This document shows positions 8,552 through 17,608 of a stretch of 64,000 nt of DNA, piece by piece. Both the position numbers and the translations under genes were made by a program. How positions within the stretch are numbered: position 1 is the first letter of the stretch; every line of letters starts with the position of its first letter. This DNA comes from Roseibium aquae (GTDB lineage: Bacteria > Pseudomonadota > Alphaproteobacteria > Rhizobiales > Stappiaceae): assembly GCF_008711285.1 (NCBI RefSeq), contig NZ_VXDC01000002.1, positions 354,342 to 418,341 of the forward strand. Direction: 5' to 3'. Under the pieces are notes generated by a model. It was not told the origin of the DNA. It ran no database searches and saw only the letters and a list, made by a program, of their open reading frames with translations.

Positions 8552-8765
8552 AACTGACACCGGATCGGGTGCTTATCATGGTCTTCTTGAAAGGCGCAAG
8601 CCGGAAGAGCGCCCCAAACCCAAAAAAGATCGCGGGAGCCCGCGCCGTCAACGGGTTGTCTCCTGTCGTCTTGCCTGTCTTTGCACAATCGCAATCTTTC
8701 GCGTGTATCGGCAGCAGTCATGAGGAGCGACGTGATGTTTCCGCATCAAGACAGCAGGGGGATGC

Positions 8766-9278
8766 ATGACCGGGGCACAGGGTAGATTTCCAGCAGAACC
8801 GGCAGTCGCGGACACGGAAAAGGCGACGGGCTTGCCGGCATCGGGCGTTTTTCCTGCCCACATGCTCGACCCGAGCCAGCTCGAACCCGCTCCCATCCGG
8901 CCGCACTGGATCCTGGAGGGGGCGCCGGAGGCCCGTTGCAAGAACCTGTCGGTCGGTACCCGGGGCTGGGCAACCACCGATCATTGGTCCTGCACGGCCG
9001 GCAGGTTCCGCTGGCACTATGGCTGGGATGAAAGCGTCCTGTTCCTGGAGGGCGAGGTGTTCATCACGGATGAACGGGGCGAGACCTATCACGGGGTGCC
9101 CGGTGTGGCGCTGTTCTTTCCGGCGGGCACAAGCGCAACCTGGCATGTCCCGCACTATATCCGCAAACTTGCCTTCAACGACCGGCCGATCCCCAAACCG
9201 GCCCATTATGCGGTCCGGCTTGTCGACAAGGCGCTTGCCGTGTTCCAACGGCGCTCCGCCAAGGGGGGCTTGTCCTGA
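8766..9278 (+). CDS. Cupin domain protein
   Basis: A 170-residue protein with one cupin of the DUF861 type at about residues 60-145. Characteristic segments are WSCTAGRFRWHYGWDESVLFLEGEVFIT and VPGVALFFPAGTSATWHVPHYIRKLAF. In this group the motif supplies few or no metal His, and relatives include ureidoglycine aminohydrolase-like and regulatory cupins, so the ligand is uncertain. The first 45 residues are unstructured and rich in Pro and Ala. ATG8766 has AGGGGG five bases upstream. A weak hairpin with five T follows the gene. Confidence 0.8.
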   Translation: MTGAQGRFPAEPAVADTEKATGLPASGVFPAHMLDPSQLEPAPIRPHWILEGAPEARCKNLSVGTRGWATTDHWSCTAGRFRWHYGWDESVLFLEGEVFITDERGETYHGVPGVALFFPAGTSATWHVPHYIRKLAFNDRPIPKPAHYAVRLVDKALAVFQRRSAKGGLS

Positions 9279-9304
9279 CGTGTCCCGAGTGACGAACCAG
9301 TAGG

Positions 9305-9324
9305 GTGCAACGAGTGCACTTTTT
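9305..9324 (+). terminator. Short hairpin with U-tract
   Basis: GTGCA, loop ACGAG, then TGCAC followed by TTTTT, 26 bases after the cupin stop. The five-bp stem is short but the U-tract is clean. Confidence 0.4.
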
Positions 9325-9360
9325 CTGGACACAAATCCGCGAAATGGCTAGATGTAGGCC

Positions 9361-10923
9361 ATGTCAAAAACTGCAAGAGAAATCGAGCTGAAGCTCGAAG
9401 TGCCCGAAGAGGCCCAGGCGCATCTGAGGCGGACCGGGGCCGTGGAAGGTTTCAGTTCCAGCCGCACGACCACCCGGACCCTGCATTCGGTCTATGTCGA
9501 CACACCCGACCAGGCCTTGCGCAAGGCGAAGATCTCCTTGCGGGTGCGAAAAGTGGGCCGGAGCTGGGTGCAAACGGTCAAGATCGGAACGGGTGTGGCC
9601 GCCGGCGTTTCGTCGGCCATCGAAGTCGAGACCCGCGTCAGCGGCGGTTCGGTTGATCTCGCTGCAATCGGCGACGACAAGATTGTCGCCATCCTGCACG
9701 AAACAATCGCGGGCCAGGCGCTCGCGCCGTGCTTCGAGACCGTGATGAAGCGAACCACCCGCATCCTGACCGCCGACCAGGACGGCAGCGAGATTGAAGT
9801 GGCGTTCGACACCGGCCAAGTCACGTCAGGCGGACGGACCGAGCCTTTGTCCGAGGTGGAATTCGAACTCAAGTCGGGAAGCGCCGAGGCCCTGTTCAAG
9901 GCCGCCCGGGGCGTGATCGGGGCGACGCCGTTCCGGTTCTCGCCCTGCTCAAAGGCGGAGCGGGGTTACCGGCTGGCGGAGGGGCGGGACAACGGCCTTG
10001 CGGCGCCAAAACTCGCCGAACGCGTTGTCCTCGACCCGGAAGAAACCGCCGAGCGCGCCTTTCGCGAGATCCTGCGCTCCTGCCTCGATCAGATCACGCA
10101 TAACCGGCTTGTTGTGCTTCAAAGCGATGCGCCCGAAGGTCCGCATCAATTGCGGGTCGGCCTGCGGCGGCTGCGCAGCGCATTCCGGCTGTTCAAGCCG
10201 GTCATCCACCCAGCGAGTTTCGTGCCGCTCGACGTGGCAGCGAGAACGCTGGCCGGAGAGGCCGGAGAGGTCCGCGATCTGGATGTCCTGACCGATGAGA
10301 TCGTCCGGCCGTTGAAGGAAAATGCGCCCGCGGGCGTGAATGTGGAAACACTCGTTACCTATCTGGAAGCGCGGCGGGAAGCCGCCCGCGTGAAGCTCAA
10401 GACCCATTTGGGCCAGGAAGACATCAATCACTTCATTCTCGACCTTGCGACCTACACGGAAGGACGGGGGTGGCTGGATCCGGACAATTTCGATCAGACG
10501 ACGAAACTGGCCGGCACAATCAGTGACTTTGCGCGGGCCGCGCTCGACCGGCAGTGGCGAAAGGTCTCAAAGTTTGGCGCGCGGATCGACGATCTCTCGA
10601 TCGAGGAACGGCATGACATGCGCAAGGCTTTGAAAAAGCTGCGTTATGGCATCGAGTTTTTCGACAGTCTTTATCCAGGCGATACCGTCAAACCCTTCCT
10701 GAAGCGCATGAAACGTCTGCAGGACATTTTCGGTTATCTCAACGATGTTGCCATGGCCGAGAAGCTGGCGCTGATCAACGATAGGGAAGGCGAAGGCGCC
10801 GTCGACCGCGCTCAGGCTGTCGGGTTCGCCATCGGCTGGCATGAGGCGCAATCGGCGGCCACTTGGCCGCATGCGAAGGGCTATTGGCGCGAGACCAAGA
10901 AGTCGCCGAAGTTCTGGAATTAG
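9361..10923 (+). CDS. CYTH and CHAD domain protein (inorganic triphosphatase-like)
   Basis: A 520-residue soluble protein. An N-terminal CYTH domain (about residues 1-205) begins with the signature ExExK in EIELKLEV. Later strands supply the Arg/Lys/Glu tunnel, as in YRLR-like SLRVRKVGRSWVQTVK. A C-terminal CHAD domain (about 225-500) is helical and rich in His, Arg and Lys (HQLRVGLRRLRSAFRLF, MRKALKKLRYGIEFF). CYTH enzymes of this class hydrolyse triphosphates, and CHAD domains bind polyphosphate. The fusion matches the E. coli YgiF architecture. No polyphosphate kinase gene is adjacent in this window. Confidence 0.88.
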   Translation: MSKTAREIELKLEVPEEAQAHLRRTGAVEGFSSSRTTTRTLHSVYVDTPDQALRKAKISLRVRKVGRSWVQTVKIGTGVAAGVSSAIEVETRVSGGSVDLAAIGDDKIVAILHETIAGQALAPCFETVMKRTTRILTADQDGSEIEVAFDTGQVTSGGRTEPLSEVEFELKSGSAEALFKAARGVIGATPFRFSPCSKAERGYRLAEGRDNGLAAPKLAERVVLDPEETAERAFREILRSCLDQITHNRLVVLQSDAPEGPHQLRVGLRRLRSAFRLFKPVIHPASFVPLDVAARTLAGEAGEVRDLDVLTDEIVRPLKENAPAGVNVETLVTYLEARREAARVKLKTHLGQEDINHFILDLATYTEGRGWLDPDNFDQTTKLAGTISDFARAALDRQWRKVSKFGARIDDLSIEERHDMRKALKKLRYGIEFFDSLYPGDTVKPFLKRMKRLQDIFGYLNDVAMAEKLALINDREGEGAVDRAQAVGFAIGWHEAQSAATWPHAKGYWRETKKSPKFWN

Positions 10924-10947
10924 GGCTTTCGCGCGATCCGCCGCCGC

Positions 10948-12093
10948 CTAAGGCGCGACCGGTTCGCCGCCGAGCCAGATGCCTGTCAGGTTGAGGGCAC
11001 TGTCCAAAGCCAGAATGTCGGCCCGCGCGCCGGGGGCGAATCGGCCCCTGTCGGTCAGCCCGAGCATCCTGGCCGGGTTTCGCGATGCCATTTGCAATGC
11101 GCGCTCGAGCGGCTGGCCACAATGGTGGACAGTGAAACGTACCGCCGACATCATGTCCAGATCCGAGCCGGCCAGTGTGCCGCCGGCGACCGTCAACCGG
11201 CCGTTCGCCCGTGTCACGGTCCGGCCATTCAGACTGAACGTATCGGCGGATACCCCGACCGTGGACATGGCGTCCGTCACGAGGGTCATCCGGTCAACCG
11301 GCCCTGCGGCCATCAGCATTTTCAAGACGGCGGCATGCACATGGTGGCCGTCCGCGATCAGGCCGCACCAGATGTCGGCCCGTTCCATCGCCGCACCGAT
11401 CAGTCCGGGTTTCCGGTGGTGCAGTGACGCCATCGCGTTGAACACATGGGTGACAGCGCTGGCTCCGGCCCTGAAAGCGGCGTGTGCCGTTTCGTAATCC
11501 GCATTCGTATGCCCGAGGCTCACAATCACATCGTGAGCCGCGAGCGTTTCGATATCCGCGTGGGAGGCGTTTTCCGGGGCCAGCGTGACCACCACTTTAC
11601 CCAGATCCCGGCGCGTGTAGCGGCGCATATCGGCGGGGCACAGCGGCCGGAAAAGACCGGGATCGTGAACCCCGCATTTTTCCACCGACAGATGCGGTCC
11701 CTCGAAATGGATCCCAACGATCCCGGGATGGCCCGTTCGAAGCGCGTTTGAAATCGCCTCGGCCGCTGCCTCGGTCACCGCCTCGTGGTCGGTAATGATC
11801 GTCGGCAGCAGCGCTGTTGTGCCGAAAGCCAGATGCGCGCGCGCCATTGCCGCCGCACCATCTGCCGTCGGCGTTTCGTTGAACAAAACGCCCCCGCCGC
11901 CGTTGACTTGCCAGTCCACGAACCCGGGACACAGAACGGCTGCTCCCGTATGCGTGACGGACGCACCGCTTGGCAGGTCACCAAGTGCCGTGAGCGCAAC
12001 AATGCGGCCTTCCGCCAAGACCAGGGCCGTCTCTTCGTGAAACATGTCGCCGTCGAAGATGCGGTCAGCTGTCAGGATCGTGCAGGCTGTCAT
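10948..12093 (-). CDS. nagA: N-acetylglucosamine-6-phosphate deacetylase
   Basis: Amidohydrolase-superfamily enzyme removing acetyl from GlcNAc-6-P, linking amino-sugar and cell-wall recycling to glycolysis. The protein has 381 residues. PGFVDWQVNGGGG at about 55-67 matches the family PGFID.QxNG pattern. The metal-binding Glu is in GIHFEGPHL and His in SLGHTNADY and THVFNAM. The catalytic Asp is in LVTDAMSTVG. ATG12093 (MTACTILTAD) is selected because the upstream extension of this frame shows no homology. No nagB or sugar transporter is adjacent. Confidence 0.92.
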   Translation of the reverse strand: MTACTILTADRIFDGDMFHEETALVLAEGRIVALTALGDLPSGASVTHTGAAVLCPGFVDWQVNGGGGVLFNETPTADGAAAMARAHLAFGTTALLPTIITDHEAVTEAAAEAISNALRTGHPGIVGIHFEGPHLSVEKCGVHDPGLFRPLCPADMRRYTRRDLGKVVVTLAPENASHADIETLAAHDVIVSLGHTNADYETAHAAFRAGASAVTHVFNAMASLHHRKPGLIGAAMERADIWCGLIADGHHVHAAVLKMLMAAGPVDRMTLVTDAMSTVGVSADTFSLNGRTVTRANGRLTVAGGTLAGSDLDMMSAVRFTVHHCGQPLERALQMASRNPARMLGLTDRGRFAPGARADILALDSALNLTGIWLGGEPVAP

Positions 12094-12333
12094 GAGATGG
12101 TTCCGATGCTGCGGCGAGTGACGGACCCTGTCCGGATATCCATCCTGACCGCCAGAGGCAAACCCCGGTGAGAGCCGCCGCGAGGAAAATGACCGACAAA
12201 AGGGGCCGCCTTGTCTTTCCAACGGCATACCCGCATGAAAAGGTGAGAACAAGTGGTTGCCAAGTGGATCCATGTCGACAAAACATGCGGTCGAGACTGA
12301 TGGATTTTAAAAATCTGACGGAGGTGAGGTCGA

Positions 12334-12621
12334 ATGTCCGTGCGATTGTTTCTGCTGGGAGCTTCGGTTGCCACGGCCGGATTGATGCTGGTGCCGGGCG
12401 TTGCCGCCGCGGTGGCCAGAGCGGGACGTCCGGCGATGCGCTCCGCCATGAAATCCGGCGCTTCCGCCTACCATGAGGTCCGCCGGGCCGGTGCGGAGGC
12501 TTATGAGCATTTCGAGGACATGGCCGCGGAAGTCCGGGCGGAAATGACCCCCGGTGCCCCGCCGCCTCATGACGATGAACCGTCCCATGACAGTGAAACC
12601 GGAGAAAGGCGGGATGACTGA
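12334..12621 (+). CDS. DUF5132-like small membrane protein
   Basis: A 95-residue protein preceded by a strong GGAGGTGAGG site. Residues 1-30 form a hydrophobic, Ala/Val-rich helix (LFLLGASVATAGLMLVPGVAAAVARAG). An amphipathic helix follows (MRSAMKSGASAYHEVRRAGAEAYEHFEDMAAEV), then an acidic Pro/Asp tail. This order resembles DUF5132 proteins. Its end overlaps the start of the next gene by eight bases, so the two are probably translated together. Function is unknown. By context it belongs to the cassette shared with the HMA-like protein, P-type ATPase and MetK-like gene. Confidence 0.7.
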   Translation: MSVRLFLLGASVATAGLMLVPGVAAAVARAGRPAMRSAMKSGASAYHEVRRAGAEAYEHFEDMAAEVRAEMTPGAPPPHDDEPSHDSETGERRDD

Positions 12622-13108
12622 GACCGAGGGCGATCCAGCTTCCAAGCCGATAAAGGTCCATCTGGTCCATTCGACCGATGGCCGCGCCCGCCTGAGACTT
12701 GTGCGTCCCGTCACGCGCGCCCGGCTCGAAGATGTGTGTGAAGCCCTGGCGCGCATGCCCGGCGTGACCCGCAGCCTGGCCAGGCCCAACACGGGCAGTT
12801 TGATCGTTGAAGCCGATCTGAAGAAAAACGCGCTGGCCGATTTGCTGGCGGCATGTTCCGCGATCAAGATCGTGCCCAAGATGCCGTCCCCGCCGCTTGG
12901 GGCGTCCCTCCAGTTCGGCCTGCTCCGCGCCGATCAAGCCATCACCCAGCGAAGCGGCGGGCAGCTCAATCTGCACACGGCGCTTGGTGCCCTTCTTTTG
13001 GTCTTGTCGATTGTCCAGCTCGCCCGCGGACGCATCGTCGGCCCCGCGGCAACGCTTCTGGTCAATGCCCTGTCACTGCTGGAGAACGGCGGCCCGAACC
13101 GGCGCTAG
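12614..13108 (+). CDS. HMA-like domain protein without CxxC
   Basis: A 164-residue protein. Residues about 14-90 form a ferredoxin-like HMA-type domain (VHLVHSTDGRARLRLVRP, MPGVTRSLARPNTGSLIVEAD). It lacks the CxxC metal motif and resembles the HMA_2 group. A hydrophobic segment near 118-155 (LNLHTALGALLLVLSIVQLARG and ATLLVNALSLLENGG) anchors it to the membrane. The same domain pattern recurs at the N-terminus of the facing P-type ATPase. Start ATG12614 overlaps the upstream gene. The stop shares the palindrome CTAG with the stop of the convergent metK-like gene. Role unknown; a partner or adaptor of the ATPase is an inference. Confidence 0.75.
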   Translation: MTETEGDPASKPIKVHLVHSTDGRARLRLVRPVTRARLEDVCEALARMPGVTRSLARPNTGSLIVEADLKKNALADLLAACSAIKIVPKMPSPPLGASLQFGLLRADQAITQRSGGQLNLHTALGALLLVLSIVQLARGRIVGPAATLLVNALSLLENGGPNRR

Positions 13109-14253
13109 TATCCTACGCTTCCACTAAGCGGGATCGGTTGATCCCAGGGCAGATCCATATCGGTCCGGCCGAAGTGGCTGCGGCGCGCCAGGGGCGCATA
13201 AAACTGGCCGCCACGGGCTCGCGGCAAGGCCCAAAGGTTCAGCCGCTCGATGATCCCGCCAATGCTGAAGTCGATGCGCTGCCGGAGCGTTTCCGATATC
13301 TCGCTTTCGGGAAGGAGCGCGGTTTCGAAGCAGTCGACCTCCAGACTGGCCGCCTCACTATCCCCGGGAACATAGGACAACTGCACTTCGCATTCCCGTG
13401 CCAAACCGGCTGCGACAACGCTCACGGCGGCCTGACGGGCGGCATAGGCGGCCACCCGGTCGATGCGGGCCGGATGTTTCCCGCTAAAGGCGGAGCTTGT
13501 TTCCCTGCAAAAGCCGCCATAGCCGTCTGCGGAACTCTTGCGGCCGGTCAAACCGGCATGAACCGAGGGGCCGCCGGGAGAATCGACACTGGTCACGCTG
13601 ATCCGGGTGGCGGTCGTGATCGGGCATTCAGATCCGGCAAGGGCCGGCTTGATCGCCTCGGCCCGGATCATCTCTTCCAGAGCATCCGGCTTTGAGTGTC
13701 CGGGTGCGAACACGCCCACTGCAATCCCGGTGACGTCCACTGGTCTGCGTCCTGCAAACCGAACGGCGATCTGGGCCTGGGCGTCCCGCGCTATTCCCAT
13801 GAGCCTGCGGTCCCGGATAGCGTCTTCAATCGCCATGCAGACACGGTGCGCGTCCCGAATGGGAAGCGGCATGCGTTCCGGCGTATGGTCGCAGGCATAA
13901 CCAAACGCCGTGGTCATGCGATCGGCCAGGCTGATCACCCGCTCCGGCAGGCCAACCAGTTCCGGCATTTCGGTGAGATCCAGCATCACCGTCGGTTGGC
14001 TGCCCCCGGTTTCCCCGCCATAACCTTCCTTGGCGATCACTTGGCGGGCGAGCGCTGCGGGATCGAAACTTAAAGGCCCGCCGTAGCGCAGCGACAAAAA
14101 CACAATGCCGCTTGCCAGCGCGCATTCTGCGACACAGGCCGCCGGCGCCGGGGCGGTTAAAAAGGCGTCGACCATCGCGTCGCAGACCTGGTCCGACATC
14201 TTGTCGGGATGCGCCGAGGTGACCGCCTGCGAACTCAATACGAAATCACGCAT
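13105..14253 (-). CDS. Divergent methionine adenosyltransferase-like protein
   Basis: A 382-residue homologue of S-adenosylmethionine synthetase across all three domains: SAHPDKMSDQVCDAMVDA at about 13-30, FGYACDHTPERMPLPIRDAHR at about 117-137, AGLTGRKSSADGYGG and AFSGKHPARIDRVAAYAAR. The fold is clear but the active-site neighbourhood differs from housekeeping MetK. The loop usually reading GAGDQG is LADRMT here. The usual D-A-K-S-Q is DAQAQ. The Asp before GLTGRK is missing (VHAGLTGRK). SGKDPxKVDR is SGKHPARIDR. It is probably a paralogue whose activity is uncertain. It overlaps the ATPase gene by eight bases and is its downstream operon partner. The housekeeping metK is not in this window. 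Confidence 0.8.
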   Translation of the reverse strand: MRDFVLSSQAVTSAHPDKMSDQVCDAMVDAFLTAPAPAACVAECALASGIVFLSLRYGGPLSFDPAALARQVIAKEGYGGETGGSQPTVMLDLTEMPELVGLPERVISLADRMTTAFGYACDHTPERMPLPIRDAHRVCMAIEDAIRDRRLMGIARDAQAQIAVRFAGRRPVDVTGIAVGVFAPGHSKPDALEEMIRAEAIKPALAGSECPITTATRISVTSVDSPGGPSVHAGLTGRKSSADGYGGFCRETSSAFSGKHPARIDRVAAYAARQAAVSVVAAGLARECEVQLSYVPGDSEAASLEVDCFETALLPESEISETLRQRIDFSIGGIIERLNLWALPRARGGQFYAPLARRSHFGRTDMDLPWDQPIPLSGSVGY

Positions 14254-17221
14254 TTCCGACCTCTTTCACGATAACGCCTGGAAACAGTTCGATCTTGAGG
14301 CTTCGCCGCACAAGCACGCTGGCAAGCGGCACCGCGGCTGCCGACAATGCAACGGCGACATCGCCTTTCGCGAGCGGGGCAATGCCCAGAAGACGGCGCA
14401 AACCCGGTGAGAAGAACGGCAACGCTCCAAGCGCGGACGACACCAGAAGCGCCAGATCAAGCGTCCGGTTTTCCAAAAGGGCACCGGGTTTCAGCTTGCG
14501 TGGATCCGTGCGCTGGCAGACCAGTGTGTAGAGAAGTTGTGCCTGGGACAGGGCCAGAAAGGTCATGCCGCGCGTTTCGGGGCCCGGGCCGTAGCGGGCG
14601 AGGCCCACGAGATGGGCCGCCATGGCGGACGCCGCTATGACGCCGCTGTCGGTGGCCATGCGCTTGAAGTCCCGGGCCGGTATGATGTTTTCGCCCGCCT
14701 CCCGCGGCGGTTGTTCCATGATGTCGGGATCCGGTTCGGCAAGCGCCAGTCCCAGCCCGGGCAACACATCCGTCACCAGATTGATCCACAGCAGCTCCAT
14801 CGGCGTTTCCAACTCGCCCGGACCGTGCAGGGCCTCCAGGATCGAGACGGCAATCTCCGACATGTTGGTGGTGACAAGATACTCCAGCGACCGGCGGATA
14901 TTGCGGTGGATGGCCCGCCCCTCGGCAATCGCCTCGACAAGCGTTGCCAGATTGTCGTCGCGGATCACGACGTTGGCGACATCGCGCGCCAGCTCCGTTC
15001 CGCTTTCGCCCATCGCAATCCCCACATCGGCCGCCGCCAGGGCCGGTGCGTCGTTGACACCGTCTCCGGTCATGGCAACAACCCGCCCGGATGCCTGGAG
15101 CGCCTTGACGATGGCCAATTTCTGATGGCTTGCGACCCGCGCGAAGACATGCGTTTCGCGCGCAAGCCCGGCGAGAAGTTCGGGCGGCAGATGCGCAAAT
15201 TCGGTCGAATCGATCACCCGGACAGGCCCGCCGCCGGTCAAGCCGACCTCCCGCGCCACCGCAGCCGCCGTTGGCGCCTGATCGCCGGTGATCAGAACCG
15301 GTTGAATGCCCGCTTGCCTGATCCGGGCGATCAGCGTGGCGGCGCTGGGGCGAACCGGATCGACCATGGCCAAAAGACCGGTGAAGGTCATATTGCCTGG
15401 GTCGCCGCTGAGGTCTCCGGTCTCGGCCCGCGCGAATGCCAGCACCCGGGAGGGCCGGCCGGCCAGGTCGTCGTTCAATGCCATGACCCGGTTCCGGTCC
15501 TCTTCGGTGAGCGGGCGTGTCTGCCCGTCGTCGAGAACATGGCTACAGCGGCGAAGTACGGCCTCCGGCGACCCCTTGAGTGTCCAAAATGAGCCGGTTT
15601 TGCTCTGGTGACAGGTCCCCATGAAGGGTTGGCCGGCTTTTCGGTCCAGCGTTTTGAGCCGGCTGTGGCGCGCCCGCAGATCCTCGGGATCTATCCCCTG
15701 CGACAAGACGAAATCGAGCAGAGCCTGCTCGGTTTGAGAAGACCCGGCCGGCCGGCCATTCTCCAGTTGGCTGTCATTGTTCAGGGCGGCCACCTCGGCC
15801 AGTACCGTGAAGGCTGCGGTGCGCTCCAGCGGCACATGAGACAGGCCGGCGACGGCCTCAACCACCGCCATTCGGTTCTGGGTCAATGTCCCGGTCTTGT
15901 CGAGGCACAGCACCTGCAGGGCACCCATGCTTTCCACCGCGCTGAGCTGGCGGATCAAAATGCCTTTTCGCTCCATCTTGCGCAGGCCGACCGACAAGGT
16001 GGAGGTGGCGACCATCGGCAGTCCCTCGGGAACGGCTGCGACGGCCAGCGCCAGCGCGTCCTTCAACATCACCGCCAGCGAATAGCCCCGCAGAATGCCG
16101 ACGCCGGCGAAAACACCGCAGGCGGCAAGGCTGGCCATTGCCAGTCGCGAGCCGAGCCGGTCGAGTTCCGCCTCAACCGGAGCCTTGGGACGCTCGGCGG
16201 TATCCGATAAATATTGAAGTTTCGCCGCTTCCGTCCGTCTGCCCGTGGCCACCACGACAGCCTGCCCCGTGCCTTCGGCAATGATGGTTCCGGCATAGAC
16301 CATGGTCTTGCGTTCGACGATGGGTGTTTCCGCCGAGAGTTTCACCGCATCGGATTTGGCAACCGGCATGCTTTCGCCCGTCAGGGCGGATTCATCGACC
16401 ATCAAATCTTCGGCCGCAAGAAGGCGCCCGTCGGCCGGAACTCGGACACCGGCCTTGAGGGTCAGAATGTCGCCGAACACCAGTTGGCTTGCGGGAATGC
16501 TGACCGTCCGCCCGCCGCGCAGGACATGAACCTGCTGGTCGCTCTGGTCCGTCAATGCATGGATGGTCCGTTCGGCCTGTCCTTCCGTCACAAAACCCAG
16601 GACGCCGTTCGCAGCCACGACCGAGAGGGTGGCCACCGCATCCGCGATCCCGCCGGTCGCCAAGGAGACAACGGACGAACCCACCAGCATCATCACCGGC
16701 AGACCCTGGAATTGCTTGAGCAGCAATTCCAGGTTTGTCGGACTGGATTCGTGCGGCAGTACATTGGGCCCATGCGACCGCAGCCTGCGGTCTGCCTCTT
16801 CGCGCGTCAGGCCATGAGCTGCCTGTGTTTCTGTCCCTGCGATGGCTTCGTCCACACTCAGTGCGTGCCAGACCGGACCGTCTGGAGCCAGCCGGCCGTT
16901 GTTGTCCCGCGGATCCGATCGCCGGGCTTGGGCATATCGGGGTTTCCCGGCAGCGCCGGAGTTGTGGCTTTTCTGGTCTGAAACCGCCCTGGCCACCGCT
17001 GATCGCAACGTGTCGATGTCCATCACCGGGTCGGCATCTAGAATGATGCTGCCGGTCACGCTGCGCGCCTTTATCCGGCGGATTCCCGGAGCAGCGGACA
17101 GTACGTGTTCCAGCGCCGCTGCATGCTCCGGCCGGTCGATGATTTCCGGGACCATCAGCCTCAAGCGTCCAGGCACGGCACTATGCCGAATCTGGGGAAG
17201 GGAGATGGCACCGCTCGTCAT
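14246..17221 (-). CDS. P2-type cation-transporting ATPase with N-terminal HMA-like domain
   Basis: About 991 residues. An HMA-like domain without CxxC comes first (AVPGRLRLMVP...GIRRIKARSVTGSIILDAD). A cation-ATPase N-terminal segment follows (WHALSVDEAI...GLTREEADRRLRSHGPNVLP). The actuator TGES loop, the TM4 motif VPEGLP, the phosphorylation site DKTGTLT, the nucleotide-domain KGSPE and the hinge GDGVNDAPALAAADVGIAMG are all intact. TM6 reads INLVTD, as in Ca/Mn-type P2 pumps. This suggests a functional pump for a hard divalent cation, though the ion is unproven. ATG17221 has GGAG upstream; an extension to 17317 is open but less likely. The gene runs into the MetK-like gene. Confidence 0.9.
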   Translation of the reverse strand: MTSGAISLPQIRHSAVPGRLRLMVPEIIDRPEHAAALEHVLSAAPGIRRIKARSVTGSIILDADPVMDIDTLRSAVARAVSDQKSHNSGAAGKPRYAQARRSDPRDNNGRLAPDGPVWHALSVDEAIAGTETQAAHGLTREEADRRLRSHGPNVLPHESSPTNLELLLKQFQGLPVMMLVGSSVVSLATGGIADAVATLSVVAANGVLGFVTEGQAERTIHALTDQSDQQVHVLRGGRTVSIPASQLVFGDILTLKAGVRVPADGRLLAAEDLMVDESALTGESMPVAKSDAVKLSAETPIVERKTMVYAGTIIAEGTGQAVVVATGRRTEAAKLQYLSDTAERPKAPVEAELDRLGSRLAMASLAACGVFAGVGILRGYSLAVMLKDALALAVAAVPEGLPMVATSTLSVGLRKMERKGILIRQLSAVESMGALQVLCLDKTGTLTQNRMAVVEAVAGLSHVPLERTAAFTVLAEVAALNNDSQLENGRPAGSSQTEQALLDFVLSQGIDPEDLRARHSRLKTLDRKAGQPFMGTCHQSKTGSFWTLKGSPEAVLRRCSHVLDDGQTRPLTEEDRNRVMALNDDLAGRPSRVLAFARAETGDLSGDPGNMTFTGLLAMVDPVRPSAATLIARIRQAGIQPVLITGDQAPTAAAVAREVGLTGGGPVRVIDSTEFAHLPPELLAGLARETHVFARVASHQKLAIVKALQASGRVVAMTGDGVNDAPALAAADVGIAMGESGTELARDVANVVIRDDNLATLVEAIAEGRAIHRNIRRSLEYLVTTNMSEIAVSILEALHGPGELETPMELLWINLVTDVLPGLGLALAEPDPDIMEQPPREAGENIIPARDFKRMATDSGVIAASAMAAHLVGLARYGPGPETRGMTFLALSQAQLLYTLVCQRTDPRKLKPGALLENRTLDLALLVSSALGALPFFSPGLRRLLGIAPLAKGDVAVALSAAAVPLASVLVRRSLKIELFPGVIVKEVGNA

Positions 17222-17608
17222 GCTTACAGGACTCCACAACTGGGAAACCGCGCGGCTGGACCAACCGATGAGACGGAGCGGTTCATGGCCACGCCTCGTT
17301 GCCTGTCCGGGCGCCATCCGTCAGACGAAGCAGAACGATAAACGCCAATGCGAAAGCAACCCAAGTCGGAAAAAACGCGTAGACCGCAGCGGTTGCCACG
17401 GACCCGTGTCAGAGAGCCTCTCCTGACAAGAATGGATCGTGTCGCGATCAATCTGGCCGTGCACCATTCCATGGTCGACCTGGGATCAAGACGCTGGCAT
17501 TTGGTCTTTTATTCGGATCGGCAACATGATGCAGGCGCGATCAATTCCATGAAGCTGCCGGTCCTCCTTGCAAGGTGCAACCGCGCAGGTCCGGCCTTGG
17601 GATGCGGT
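17222..17608. other. Intergenic region
   Basis: A gap of 387 bases between the ATPase start and the end of the metal importer operon. Open frames here have no ribosome sites or recognisable products. It should hold the promoter of the ATPase-MetK-like unit, but no clear -35/-10 pair was identified by eye. Confidence 0.4.

Noticed and set aside
12494..13108. HMA-like protein considered as a copper chaperone
   Set aside because: The CxxC metal motif is absent, so copper binding is not supported.
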